A DNA stretch of 21,811 bases. Origin: a virus. The notes under the pieces were generated by a model. It had not been told where the DNA came from, ran no database searches, and was given only the letters and a program-made list of their open reading frames with translations. The DNA lies in the IMG/VR virus record IMGVR_UViG_3300036766_000395, positions 1 to 21,811 of that record. The stretch is one strand, 5' to 3'. Positions 14,084-19,721 of this stretch are shown here, one piece after another (position 1 is the stretch's first letter; each line of letters begins with the position of its first letter). Both the position numbers and the translations under genes were made by a program.

Positions 14084-14469
14084 TTACTTTTCCCAAACCT
14101 GTAGCCGATGCCGACAAGATAAAGATTCTCATGCACATTATCGGGGAATTCTTTCAGGATATATCCCGCCCGCATAGTGATATTTTTATAGACCTGTACG
14201 TATGTTCCGAAATTATATTCTCGTGTCAATACAGAGAAGCCGGTATGATCAAGGTACATATTTGCTTTTGCGTATGCGGTAACGATCCCGATGTCATGCC
14301 TTATTTCCCCCGACAGGCTGTAATACGGGTCACGCTCAACATCACTGTTTGCTCTATCGGTAAATACCTTATCCATAAATATCTCGCCTTCCAGAGCCTG
14401 TGTCGGTACCGGGAAAAATGGGATAAGACATACGATCAATAAAATAAATACTGCGAAAAGCTTTTTCAT
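14080..14469 (-). CDS. Exported outer-membrane-like protein
   Basis: The 129-residue product starts with a signal peptide (MKKLFAVFILLIVCLIPFF, cleavage near TQA-LEG). The mature chain has alternating aromatic strands: YYSLSGEIRHDIGIVTAYAK, YNFGTYVQVYKNITMRAGYI and NLYLVGIGYRFG. This pattern suggests a small beta-barrel of perhaps six to eight strands, although the extreme C-terminus is KSK rather than the usual aromatic residue. A phage-encoded outer-membrane protein beside the lysis genes could serve in lysis, superinfection exclusion or lysogen surface change. GAAGGAAGTC precedes the ATG. Confidence 0.68.
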   Translation of the reverse strand: MKKLFAVFILLIVCLIPFFPVPTQALEGEIFMDKVFTDRANSDVERDPYYSLSGEIRHDIGIVTAYAKANMYLDHTGFSVLTREYNFGTYVQVYKNITMRAGYILKEFPDNVHENLYLVGIGYRFGKSK

Positions 14470-14501
14470 GACTTCCTTCTTTTTATTTCAGGTATTTTCA
14501 T

Positions 14502-14729
14502 CTACGATTTTGTTGAATCAGGCACGTCTGCCACTTTAATATCATCGGCATGTAGACATTCCTTGAGATTTGGGCAAGGATCATTCCCCGATGTAATAGC
14601 TATTCTCCCGTTACAGAAATCGTTTCCCGCGGTAGCATCATAAAGGATTCCCGCAACTGGAGGGCCATATGAAGGAAACAGAACTACTTTGTCACCGTTT
14701 TTTGCTTCCCTTCCGTTTTTGTAATGCAT
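14502..14729 (-). CDS. Small conserved phage-type protein
   Basis: The 75-residue cytoplasmic protein begins MHYKNGREAKNGDKVVLFPS and contains GPPVAGILYDATAGNDFCNG and CLHADDIKVAD. The NGDKV...G..VAG..Y pattern implies a small SH3-like beta-barrel. Proteins of this outline are common as unannotated small genes in phage lysis or accessory regions. AAAGGAGAAAGTAAA precedes the ATG. No function is assigned. Confidence 0.6.
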   Translation of the reverse strand: MHYKNGREAKNGDKVVLFPSYGPPVAGILYDATAGNDFCNGRIAITSGNDPCPNLKECLHADDIKVADVPDSTKS

Positions 14730-14745
14730 TTTACTTTCTCCTTTT

Positions 14746-14772
14746 GAGGGCGACCCGCCGGATCACCCCTAC
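14746..14772. repeat. GGGCGAYCC palindromic repeat
   Basis: GGGCGACCCGCCGGATCACCC followed by CTAC is a member of the repeat family also seen near 4803, 19722, 20830, 20964, 21019, 21389 and 21642. It occupies most of the gap between the lipoprotein gene and the 75-residue gene. One base change (CACCC) weakens the stem. Confidence 0.8.
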
Positions 14773-14804
14773 ATTATTTAAAATTAGAACAGGTTGCTTT
14801 TATT

Positions 14805-14888
14805 TCATCTGCGTCTTCTACGGACAGACTGATATGTTGCGCAGCCGGATAAAAGAATGAATCCGATCAATGTGACAAGTTTATTCAT
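14805..14888 (-). CDS. 27-residue lipoprotein (outer-membrane spanin candidate)
   Basis: This very short gene starts on an ATGA overlap with the upstream gene, with a near-perfect ribosome-binding site (GTAGGAGGGACGGC). The product, MNKLVTLIGFILLSGC followed by ATYQSVRRRRR, is a lipoprotein signal with lipobox LSGC and the modified Cys at 16. It leaves a mature peptide of 12 residues with five terminal arginines. Small lipoproteins next to endolysins are usually outer-membrane spanins, but mature spanins are normally longer, so it may be minimal or truncated. The adjacent palindromic repeat just beyond its stop could have shortened it. Confidence 0.62.
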   Translation of the reverse strand: MNKLVTLIGFILLSGCATYQSVRRRRR

Positions 14889-15283
14889 GCCGTCCCTCCT
14901 ACGGGGACTAATCCCCATTCTTCTGGTTTATTTTTGTTGGCCCAGAATGCAGGGCCGCCACCGAGATCAACCGCCTCGTAATATTTATATGCAGATCGTC
15001 TCCTCAGCCAGCGCATGAACGTGTTTGCTGATCCATCGTCAATAAGCCTCAGCATGTTATTCAGAAAAACCCTATCAGCCTCGCGCTTGTCTTCAATGTT
15101 GACGCCGCGTTCGTACATTTTGTCGTGGATCTGGCAGGCAGGGGTCATGCTTAGTCCCCATATCTTTTCCGGGACCAGTTTTTCTTTCCATCCTGTGCCG
15201 GGGCCGCAGCGGCCTTTCTCACGTTCTGCTATTGGCAGCTTCCAGTACCATTCAGGTGCAAATAAAGCGACTTCTTTCTTCAT
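14885..15283 (-). CDS. Phospholipase A2-like protein in the lysis cassette
   Basis: The 132-residue protein carries the two hallmarks of small phospholipase A2 domains in order. A glycine-rich calcium-loop-like CGPGTG lies at 26-31, and the active-site helix CQIHDKMY at 50-57 has His53-Asp54 and Tyr57. The following helix has Asp70 (READRVFLNN), which could be the second catalytic Asp. Established PLA2s use the HD pair with calcium to hydrolyse the sn-2 ester of phospholipids. Placement between the endolysin and a lipoprotein, both by ATGA overlap, suggests membrane attack during lysis. No signal peptide is seen, so access would need a holin or release. The function is inference. Confidence 0.68.
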   Translation of the reverse strand: MKKEVALFAPEWYWKLPIAEREKGRCGPGTGWKEKLVPEKIWGLSMTPACQIHDKMYERGVNIEDKREADRVFLNNMLRLIDDGSANTFMRWLRRRSAYKYYEAVDLGGGPAFWANKNKPEEWGLVPVGGTA

Positions 15284-15861
15284 GCGCGTTTCTCTTTCGT
15301 GATCGTTATTCTTTTAGCCCAGCCTCGTATATATTTTTCCTGTTTAAGCGCCGCATAACGCGCTCCCTGAAAAATATTCATCCAGAGTAACAGCATCTCC
15401 GGCGTATCGGTTTTTAGAAAGGCAGTAAGCGCAAAAATCGTCTTTTCTCCAAGGGAACCATCTTCAACGAGATCCGGATATAGAGTCGCATTGCGATTCA
15501 ATAGACTGAGGGCTTGCTGCAGATATAGGATTGCGAAATGTTCTCCCTGATTAACTGCGGTATCGAATAACTCCGCTGCGATGTCATACGACAATGCAAC
15601 GATCCTGTCACCCCAGACATGATTCCAGAATTGCGCTTTGTAGAAATCCTGCACTAACTGTTCGATCAATGCGTTTTGCGCCAGTAAATCCGGAAAGCCC
15701 GGATGTCCTTTTTCCTCATCAATAAACGTCCAGCCGTGCCAGTCGGGATGTTTTATCCTTGCAATGCCTTTGTAGGTCTCACCGCCGAGATCATCGGGGT
15801 CATCGGAATATAATCCCTCAATACCTATTGTCTCGTTATATGCTTTTTCGTAGGGTGTCAT
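15280..15861 (-). CDS. Endolysin, glycoside hydrolase family 108
   Basis: The 193-residue peptidoglycan hydrolase degrades the cell wall at lysis. The N-terminal GH108 domain has IGIEGLYSDDPDDLGGETYK with candidate catalytic Glu15, then GIARIKHPDWHGW. The C-terminal half is the predicted peptidoglycan-binding domain that usually follows GH108, with LFDTAVNQGEHFAILYLQQA, then LVEDGSLGEKTIFALTAFL. There is no signal peptide, so a holin or pinholin is expected. It is the first gene after the Mor-like activator and the late control region, and leads the late operon. GAGGGCGGAAGTAA precedes the ATG. Confidence 0.9.
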   Translation of the reverse strand: MTPYEKAYNETIGIEGLYSDDPDDLGGETYKGIARIKHPDWHGWTFIDEEKGHPGFPDLLAQNALIEQLVQDFYKAQFWNHVWGDRIVALSYDIAAELFDTAVNQGEHFAILYLQQALSLLNRNATLYPDLVEDGSLGEKTIFALTAFLKTDTPEMLLLWMNIFQGARYAALKQEKYIRGWAKRITITKEKRA

Positions 15862-15934
15862 TTACTTCCGCCCTCAGAAAAAGGGGCGACTTCCCGAGTT
15901 GCCGTCCGGCAAGCTGCAATGTGGAGGTGAAAAC

Positions 15935-16012
15935 ATGAAACGTTGCTGCGCATGTGAATACAATAGAAAAGAAGTGGGAGTGAAGTCTTTTGAAGCGTTC
16001 AAGAAGTGTTAA
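15935..16012 (+). CDS. 25-residue cysteine-rich ORF opposite the late promoter
   Basis: On the plus strand GGAGGTGAAAAC, an excellent Shine-Dalgarno, precedes an ATG opening a 25-codon frame: MKRCCACEYNRKEVGVKSFE then AFKKC. Four cysteines, three of them in CCAC, suggest metal or redox chemistry if the peptide is made. It lies between Mor and the late operon on the opposite strand, across the candidate late promoter, so it could be an antisense regulatory transcript or a leader peptide. The reading frame is short enough to be chance. Confidence 0.33.
   Translation: MKRCCACEYNRKEVGVKSFEAFKKC
15960..16002 (-). promoter_or_regulatory. Candidate Mor-dependent late promoter
   Basis: The dyad TTGAA-CGC-TTCAA (16002-15990) is centred at 15996. 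The -10-like TATTGT (15965-15960) has its centre about 33.5 bp downstream. This spacing equals that of the Mor dyad (-43.5) and -10 box at the Mu middle promoter. There is no good -35 box, as expected for an activator-dependent promoter. The arms are only 5 bp, so chance is possible. Confidence 0.35.
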
Positions 16013-16066
16013 TGTGTTTTTAAACGAGGATTTTTAGAGAGTAGCAGAAGCGAAAAATAAAATCAA

Positions 16067-16384
16067 TTAAAACATTTCCGACTGTCTGTCATCTTTAACG
16101 TCTTTCAGTACTTCATATATCCATCTGGTAGAGTAGCCTGTCGCCTTTGCAAGTTCAGGGTGATTGTCGCCACAAAAATTATTTCGGATATATTCTTCTT
16201 TCTTTTTTGTAATCAACTTCTCGATGCTCTTAAAATAGAATCCGTCCTTACCAAAATGCTCGGCCAACTTAATAGTATTCTCAATGCCAACTATATTCGC
16301 CATCTCCCTGTATTTATCCGGCAGGTCTTCTGTTTTTAGATTATCAAGCCAGTTCACTATAGCTTTCTCCCGCACCTCGGACAA
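16067..16384 (-). CDS. Mor/C family transcription activator
   Basis: The protein of about 105 residues belongs to the Mor/C family, which bind dyads as dimers and recruit RNA polymerase. Its N-terminal half has LPDKYREMANIVGIENTIK with LAEHFGKDGFYFKS. The C-terminal helix-turn-helix has NNFCGDNHPELAKATGYS with TRWIYEVLKDV, very close to the family signature. Mor drives Mu middle transcription and C its late genes. This single member, placed just before the endolysin, probably activates the late operon. The start is uncertain: TTG at 16384 or GTG at 16375, both inside the previous gene, which it overlaps by 28 bp. Confidence 0.88.
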   Translation of the reverse strand: MSEVREKAIVNWLDNLKTEDLPDKYREMANIVGIENTIKLAEHFGKDGFYFKSIEKLITKKKEEYIRNNFCGDNHPELAKATGYSTRWIYEVLKDVKDDRQSEMF

Positions 16385-16611
16385 TATCTAACCGTCATCA
16401 CTACCACATCGCGCTCAGGCGTCTGGACAGCAAGGCTGGGCGATCCGCTTTTAATCATCTCATTAAATATACGGCAGCACCAATCGACGTCTGCCCGGCG
16501 GAAGGCGTCCCATATGGGATCAGATAACTCCCCCTTCCCCTTCTTATCTAAGAGGGGGATTTGAGGGGAAGTTATTTTATTCACCTTTTTAAAAAGCTTT
16601 TTAAAAAACAT
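16357..16611 (-). CDS. Small protein with C-terminal zinc-ribbon knuckle
   Basis: The 84-residue protein has a basic start (MFFKKLFKKVNKI), a helical middle (DAFRRADVDWCCRIFNEMIK) and a C-terminal CPRC knuckle (VRYCPRCGRKL). Residues about 15-31 are encoded by a CCCCTTCTTA-family palindromic repeat translated in frame (PQIPLLDKKGKGEL). TTAAGGGGTTATTAA precedes the ATG. It is translated immediately before Mor and overlaps it, so it may be linked to late control. With one CxxC visible plus Cys45-46 it could bind zinc alone or as a dimer. Confidence 0.62.
   Translation of the reverse strand: MFFKKLFKKVNKITSPQIPLLDKKGKGELSDPIWDAFRRADVDWCCRIFNEMIKSGSPSLAVQTPERDVVVMTVRYCPRCGRKL
16526..16575. repeat. 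CCCCTTCTTA palindromic repeat inside a zinc-ribbon gene
   Basis: CCCCTTCTTA at 16537-16546 pairs with TAAGAGGGGG at 16549-16558 with one mismatch, and GATTTGAGGGGAAG follows. It is the fourth copy of the family at 499, 9790 and 10132, and is read as part of the 84-residue protein. Confidence 0.75.
16586..16607. repeat. 22-bp perfect palindrome at a gene start
   Basis: Two 11-base halves, each TTTTTAAAAAG or its complement, meet at GC. The palindrome lies within codons 2-9 of the 84-residue gene and encodes FKKLFKK. It could be an operator or cruciform site, or simply A/T-rich Lys/Phe coding sequence. Confidence 0.5.
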
Positions 16612-16628
16612 TTAATAACCCCTTAAAA

Positions 16629-17183
16629 TTAATTTATCAATACATCAACAAACCAGATTTTCTCGACTCTGCGAATGTCTATAATGCCTATATGATTAAT
16701 TATGAACGTCTTTACCGCCTTATCCTTTAAATACCAGATATCATTTACTCTATTACTGCCTCTTTTTTCTGCTTTTAAAAATCCTCTGCCAATCCATTGA
16801 GTAACTATATGCAGATCAACGCCCAATCCTTCGGCCACCTGTGTCGCATTGTAGCCTTCCTGATTCGGCATTATACGTGCTCGCTTTTTCTTGAGAATGA
16901 TCGCTGGGATGCTCCGTTGGAAACCCTCTTTTTTGAGACACTTCTGTATCGTTTCTGGCGTTTTCCAGGCATTACGTTCGAGAAGCCCGACCTCTTCATC
17001 TGACCATGGCACATGATCTATCCTTGGCTGATATACTCCTAATCGCCTCGCCCGTTGATATACTGTCCTGCGAGGGATGCCCAGATATTTAGCAAGTTTC
17101 GTGATACGCCCGTCCCGCTTGCTCGTTGTGTTGTATATCCCGGTTATTAATTTGTCATTCTCCGGGGTGAAAGTATATTTCAT
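16629..17183 (-). CDS. Multi-HTH DNA-binding protein
   Basis: The 184-residue protein contains two Myb/SANT-like helical repeats and a third helix-turn-helix. Residues 4-50 (PENDKLITGIYNTT, then GRITKLAKYLGIPRRTVYQR) and 58-103 (VPWSDEEVGLLERNAWKTPE) resemble a repeated unit, each ending in a basic segment. Residues 111-140 (YNATQVAEGLGVDLHIVTQW, then IGRGFL) are MerR/excisionase-like. Similar chains occur in phage regulatory genes. The start shares a base with the upstream stop (TAATG). It may regulate the middle or late genes with Mor, but no target can be deduced. Confidence 0.72.
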   Translation of the reverse strand: MKYTFTPENDKLITGIYNTTSKRDGRITKLAKYLGIPRRTVYQRARRLGVYQPRIDHVPWSDEEVGLLERNAWKTPETIQKCLKKEGFQRSIPAIILKKKRARIMPNQEGYNATQVAEGLGVDLHIVTQWIGRGFLKAEKRGSNRVNDIWYLKDKAVKTFIINHIGIIDIRRVEKIWFVDVLIN

Positions 17184-17539
17184 TATATTGGGAACTCCAG
17201 TTTACCCTGCTGAAAAATATCCTCTAAGCTCTGTTTCTGCAGCCGGGCTGCCCGCATCAGAATCATGATCCCTCTATGCCGCAGGCTCTTTGTGGCCGCA
17301 TCAACTTCCTCTGCCGTAACCGGGACGTAATATCCTCTCGAGTACGAAGCGATCAGGCAGTGATGCTCGTTGACCAGGTGCGAGATCACCGCGCGGACTT
17401 CATCATATTTGATGCCGGTCAGCGAGGAGATCGTGGGGCCCAAGATTGCCGCCTCTTTCCCTTTGCAGTTTTGTAGCGTATTTATTATCATGTGTTCCTC
17501 ATTCGTCAGCTCAAAGTCTATGCCGAGTTGTTCGGGCAT
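17183..17539 (-). CDS. Winged-helix-like DNA-binding protein
   Basis: Using the ATG at 17539 the product is 118 residues (MPEQLGIDFELTNEEH). A longer frame begins at 17584 and would overlap the methyltransferase by 67 bp; the later start has AAGGCGCAAGA before it and a shorter overlap. Residues about 15-75 show a winged-helix pattern: MIINTLQNCKGKEAAILGPT, then LTGIKYDEVRAVISHLVNEH and the wing LIASYSRGYYVP. The C-terminal EEVDAATKSLRHRGIMILMR is a basic helix. It probably binds DNA and is made with the methyltransferase, but no operator was identified. Confidence 0.68.
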   Translation of the reverse strand: MPEQLGIDFELTNEEHMIINTLQNCKGKEAAILGPTISSLTGIKYDEVRAVISHLVNEHHCLIASYSRGYYVPVTAEEVDAATKSLRHRGIMILMRAARLQKQSLEDIFQQGKLEFPI

Positions 17540-18399
17540 TCTTGCGCCTTTTGTATTGCCGCCATTGCGCCCGGATTTCGCCATATGATTTCAAGTCGCT
17601 TGAAATCTTCTAATCCCCCGGCGCCTTTTCGATCAATAGATGTTCTACCGACTGCAAAACAGAATGTCGGGATCTCAGTTCGTATCCATCCTGCTTTTAA
17701 AAGTGGTTGATATATCGCATTATCGTATCCAGAGAGGACAACCATCCCAGAATAATCCAACAATAACTGCACTAATTCATAGTGATCAATTTCTGTCATT
17801 TCGAATAAATATCCGTGGCTTCCCCTTGTAGATTTCAAATAGGGAGGATCACAATAAGCCAGCGTCGATGGCGCATTATGCGATTTCAATATGCGTCTGA
17901 AATCTACATTTTCAATCTGGGCCATTCTCAGTCGTAAGTGAAATTCGAATAATCCATTTATACGGTTTAAATATTTACTGACACATTCAGCCATTTTGCC
18001 TTTAGAGGTAAGGGTTGCCTTTTTCCAGGAATAATGGTCCGTTGTCGCGGAAAAGGCCATTTCATTTGCAATGAACCATTTCACTGCTTTTTCGAATAAG
18101 TCATTCTCCCGGGGCCATTCATTGCGGCTGTCTTTATATTCGTCTCGTGCATAAGGAGTTAAATTTAATCTAAGCACCAGTTTCTCGAAGAGCTCCACAT
18201 CTCTTAATACTTTATAAAAATTCATCACGGCGCCGTCTACATCGTTCAAGGTTTCAATAAGTGCAGGTTTTTTGGCAAAAAAAACTGCGGCAGATCCCGC
18301 GAATGGTTCTACATATTCCCGATGTGGTGGTAGTAAAGGAATGATCTTATTTTTTATGAGTCCCTTGCCACCATAAAATGTAAAAGGTTTTTTAATCAT
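17518..18399 (-). CDS. dam: D12-class adenine-N6 DNA methyltransferase (Dam-like)
   Basis: The 293-residue enzyme transfers methyl from S-adenosylmethionine to adenine N6. It has the Dam family order: N-terminal FTFYGGKG (6-13), AdoMet motif EPFAGSAAVFF (31-41), DVDGAVMNFYKVLRD, and catalytic DPPY at 184-187 (TLAYCDPPYLKSTRG). The length is typical of Dam. GATC is the expected target, but specificity is not readable here. Solitary phage methylases often protect DNA from restriction or adjust timing. Mu Mom works differently, so this is not Mom. The ATG lacks a Shine-Dalgarno and lies just after a hairpin. The 3' end overlaps the next gene. Confidence 0.9.
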   Translation of the reverse strand: MIKKPFTFYGGKGLIKNKIIPLLPPHREYVEPFAGSAAVFFAKKPALIETLNDVDGAVMNFYKVLRDVELFEKLVLRLNLTPYARDEYKDSRNEWPRENDLFEKAVKWFIANEMAFSATTDHYSWKKATLTSKGKMAECVSKYLNRINGLFEFHLRLRMAQIENVDFRRILKSHNAPSTLAYCDPPYLKSTRGSHGYLFEMTEIDHYELVQLLLDYSGMVVLSGYDNAIYQPLLKAGWIRTEIPTFCFAVGRTSIDRKGAGGLEDFKRLEIIWRNPGAMAAIQKAQECPNNSA

Positions 18400-18405
18400 A
18401 AAACT

Positions 18406-18477
18406 ACAGGGATGCGGAGCATGCCGGCATTGTGCCGCACCCTCGTAAATCGTAGGCGGTCACTCCGCATCCCCTGT
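18406..18477 (-). promoter_or_regulatory. Large imperfect hairpin before the methyltransferase
   Basis: ACAGGGATGCGGAG (18406-18419) is complementary to CTCCGCATCCCCTGT (18463-18477) apart from one bulged G. Inside, TGCGG...GCATGCCGGCAT...CCGCA (18413-18439) can form a competing smaller stem. In the transcript the outer stem ends 6 bases before the methyltransferase ATG and includes the stop of the 50-residue gene. No U-run follows. A translational control role is inference. Confidence 0.5.
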
Positions 18478-18612
18478 TTTCTCCCTTTCGATCTTACGGT
18501 CCGGGCAATCTTCTTTATTGCAATTCCCGCATGAAAATATTATCTCGCCGTCCTTATGACAATGCGGCGGAAGATCCTGCCCGCATTTACAAACTGATTT
18601 ACAATCGCTCAT
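18460..18612 (-). CDS. 50-residue cysteine-rich zinc-binding protein
   Basis: The start overlaps the upstream stop as ATGA. The product, MSDCKSVCKCGQDLPPHCHK with FSCGNCNKEDCPDRK, has eight cysteines and two histidines in fifty residues. The CKCG...CHCH... CGNC...C arrangement suggests one or two zinc sites. Nothing more specific is recognised. The last codons and stop lie in the hairpin before the methyltransferase. It is one of several Cys-rich microproteins in this cassette. Confidence 0.62.
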   Translation of the reverse strand: MSDCKSVCKCGQDLPPHCHKDGEIIFSCGNCNKEDCPDRKIEREKTGDAE

Positions 18613-18839
18613 ATTAAATTCCCCTGTGTATTTTTACGCCATTTATATAGACAATCGTCGTACGTACATGGGCACAGTCTCCGCTCATCACATTCACCGT
18701 TCGTGATCCAGGCTTTGATCGGGCGGCCCTTCAGACAGTCAATCAGCTCCGCAACCCCGCGTTGATTGTGAATAGGGCAGGTACCTGAAATAATCGGTCC
18801 CTCAATACATCCGCATTCGTATTTCCTCCACATACTCAT
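18609..18839 (-). CDS. Cys/His microprotein, long paralogue
   Basis: The 76-residue protein starts MSMWRKYECGCIEGPIISGT and continues CPIHNQRGVAEL. Residues 1-31 are a close duplicate of the 42-residue protein at 19088-19216. The shared CGC-x9-CPxH motif (Cys9, Cys11, Cys21, His24) could bind zinc. A second cluster, ECDERRLCPCTYDDC, follows at 49-63 and is absent from the paralogue. AAAGGGGTCACGGG precedes the ATG, and the end is coupled by ATGA to the 50-residue protein. Function unknown. Confidence 0.68.
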   Translation of the reverse strand: MSMWRKYECGCIEGPIISGTCPIHNQRGVAELIDCLKGRPIKAWITNGECDERRLCPCTYDDCLYKWRKNTQGNLI

Positions 18840-18875
18840 CCCGTGACCCCTTTGTTGAGGAAGGACGGCGCAATA

Positions 18876-19091
18876 TTATTCCTCATAAACGCTTCCGCCC
18901 GTGATATTAACCCATCGTTTACCGTTAACGATCAGCGAAACCAGAGTATGTGAGATGTTAAATTCCCTCGCAATATCACGAACGCCTTCGCCATCTTTAA
19001 CGCGACGCCATATTTCGAGCACCTGCTCGTGCTCAAGTTTGAATTTTGCTATCTTATCCCCGTATTCCGTGTATCGCCTAAAATTTATCAT
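18876..19091 (-). CDS. Small helix-turn-helix protein
   Basis: The 71-residue protein has a helical N-terminus (EHEQVLEIWRRVKDGEGVRD) and a resolvase/HTH_23-type motif IAREFNISHTLVSLIVNGKR at about 41-60. Such HTH units are common in homing nucleases and phage regulators; here it stands alone. It may bind DNA as a dimer. It is coupled to the upstream microprotein gene by ATGA, and lies between the two duplicated Cys/His genes. Confidence 0.7.
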   Translation of the reverse strand: MINFRRYTEYGDKIAKFKLEHEQVLEIWRRVKDGEGVRDIAREFNISHTLVSLIVNGKRWVNITGGSVYEE

Positions 19092-19216
19092 CTTGCCCTC
19101 CTCATTCCAACTATCGCGTCCACATCTACTACCCCGCGCGTCTTATGCAGCGGACAGGTACTGGATACAATCGGCCCCTCGATGCATCCGCATTCGTATT
19201 TAATCCAGGGGCTCAT
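19088..19216 (-). CDS. Cys/His microprotein, short paralogue
   Basis: With the ATG at 19216, which overlaps the upstream TGA as ATGA, the product is 42 residues: MSPWIKYECGCIEGPIVSST then CPLHKTRGVVDVDAIVGM and a basic end RRAR. A longer frame opens from 19291, but the paralogue starts at the same point (MxxW.KYECGC), which favours the shorter start. It has the same CGC...CPxH zinc-type motif and lacks the second cluster of the long paralogue. DNA identity is visible between the two genes, so a recent duplication is likely. Confidence 0.65.
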   Translation of the reverse strand: MSPWIKYECGCIEGPIVSSTCPLHKTRGVVDVDAIVGMRRAR

Positions 19217-19446
19217 TTGCGTTTCAGCTTCGCGCTTAAAGGGACCAACTGTAGCGACACATTTATTTTCACAAACTTTAAATTCAAACATTTATTGAGC
19301 TTTCTCCAGTCCTTCGGAGTTTTATCAAAAAAGGCCGTAATTAATTTAATGCTCTGATATTTTATATATGCAATAGAGCATATCCAAATATTCTTACAAT
19401 CATCCATCAATGCCCAGCAGCCAACTTTTGAATTTCTAATATTCAT
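19213..19446 (-). CDS. Hypothetical 77-residue protein
   Basis: The protein begins MNIRNSKVGCWALMDDCKNI and has a hydrophobic-aromatic segment (WICSIAYIKYQSIKLITAFF), then a basic helix (DKTPKDWRKLNKCLNLKFVK). It contains four cysteines, without a clear CxxC. Both ends are ATGA overlaps with neighbours, the main evidence for its being real. Composition is A/T-rich compared with the head genes. I do not recognise it. Confidence 0.5.
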   Translation of the reverse strand: MNIRNSKVGCWALMDDCKNIWICSIAYIKYQSIKLITAFFDKTPKDWRKLNKCLNLKFVKINVSLQLVPLSAKLKRK

Positions 19447-19709
19447 CTTCCCTTTAAACTATCCTTAATTTTCCATAGCCAGTCTCTTTGATTTTTATTC
19501 ATGAGCGCCCAGGGCGTCTCGCCCCGTTTGTATGACTGCATAAAATTAAAAGCCTTGATATCATATGCACCCTTCGTGTATCCGCGTGCCTGATTCGGGA
19601 TATTAATAACCGTCGCGGCCTCAGCACGTTTTTTTAGTATCGCCATGTCGCTCGCAGTAAAGACCGGCGGGATCCCGTCTCCAGTCATGATGTTTTTAAT
19701 GTTTCCCAT
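19443..19709 (-). CDS. Hypothetical 88-residue protein
   Basis: The frame extends upstream to a GTG inside a palindromic repeat, but the ATG at 19709 (MGNIKNIMTGDGIPPVFTAS) is the likelier start; neither has a clear Shine-Dalgarno. The product has a helical segment DMAILKKRAEAATVINIPNQ and a Trp-containing end (KRGETPWALMNKNQRDWLWK). It is basic and soluble. The repeat at 19722 directly upstream may have replaced the original start region. No family recognised. Confidence 0.5.
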   Translation of the reverse strand: MGNIKNIMTGDGIPPVFTASDMAILKKRAEAATVINIPNQARGYTKGAYDIKAFNFMQSYKRGETPWALMNKNQRDWLWKIKDSLKGR

Positions 19710-19721
19710 AATTTTATTGCG

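Larger units (their letters stand above)
15862..16066. other. Control region between Mor and the late operon
   Basis: About 205 bases lack a minus-strand gene. Minus-strand elements are a TTGAA-CGC-TTCAA dyad and a TATTGT box spaced like a Mor-dependent promoter. Plus-strand elements are two overlapping hairpins at 15890-15915 (GGCGAC with GTTGCC, or TTGCCG with CGGCAA) and a 25-codon frame with a strong ribosome-binding site. It is the only non-repeat gap over 150 bases in the minus-strand operon. Confidence 0.6.

Noticed and set aside
15884-15935. c-di-GMP-I riboswitch before the plus-strand mini-ORF
   Set aside because: The 3' TTGCCG-like end and AAAAAGGGGC-like start recall the motif, but the conserved interior (GACGCAAAGC and the tetraloop-receptor stems) is absent.
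16586-16607. Operator for the activator region at the 22-bp palindrome
   Set aside because: The sequence is simply alternating Phe/Lys codons and homopolymer runs, so palindromy is likely incidental; kept only as a repeat feature.
17518-18399. Mu Mom-type modification gene
   Set aside because: EPFAGSAAVFF and DPPY identify a D12 adenine methyltransferase; Mom is an unrelated acyl-modification protein.
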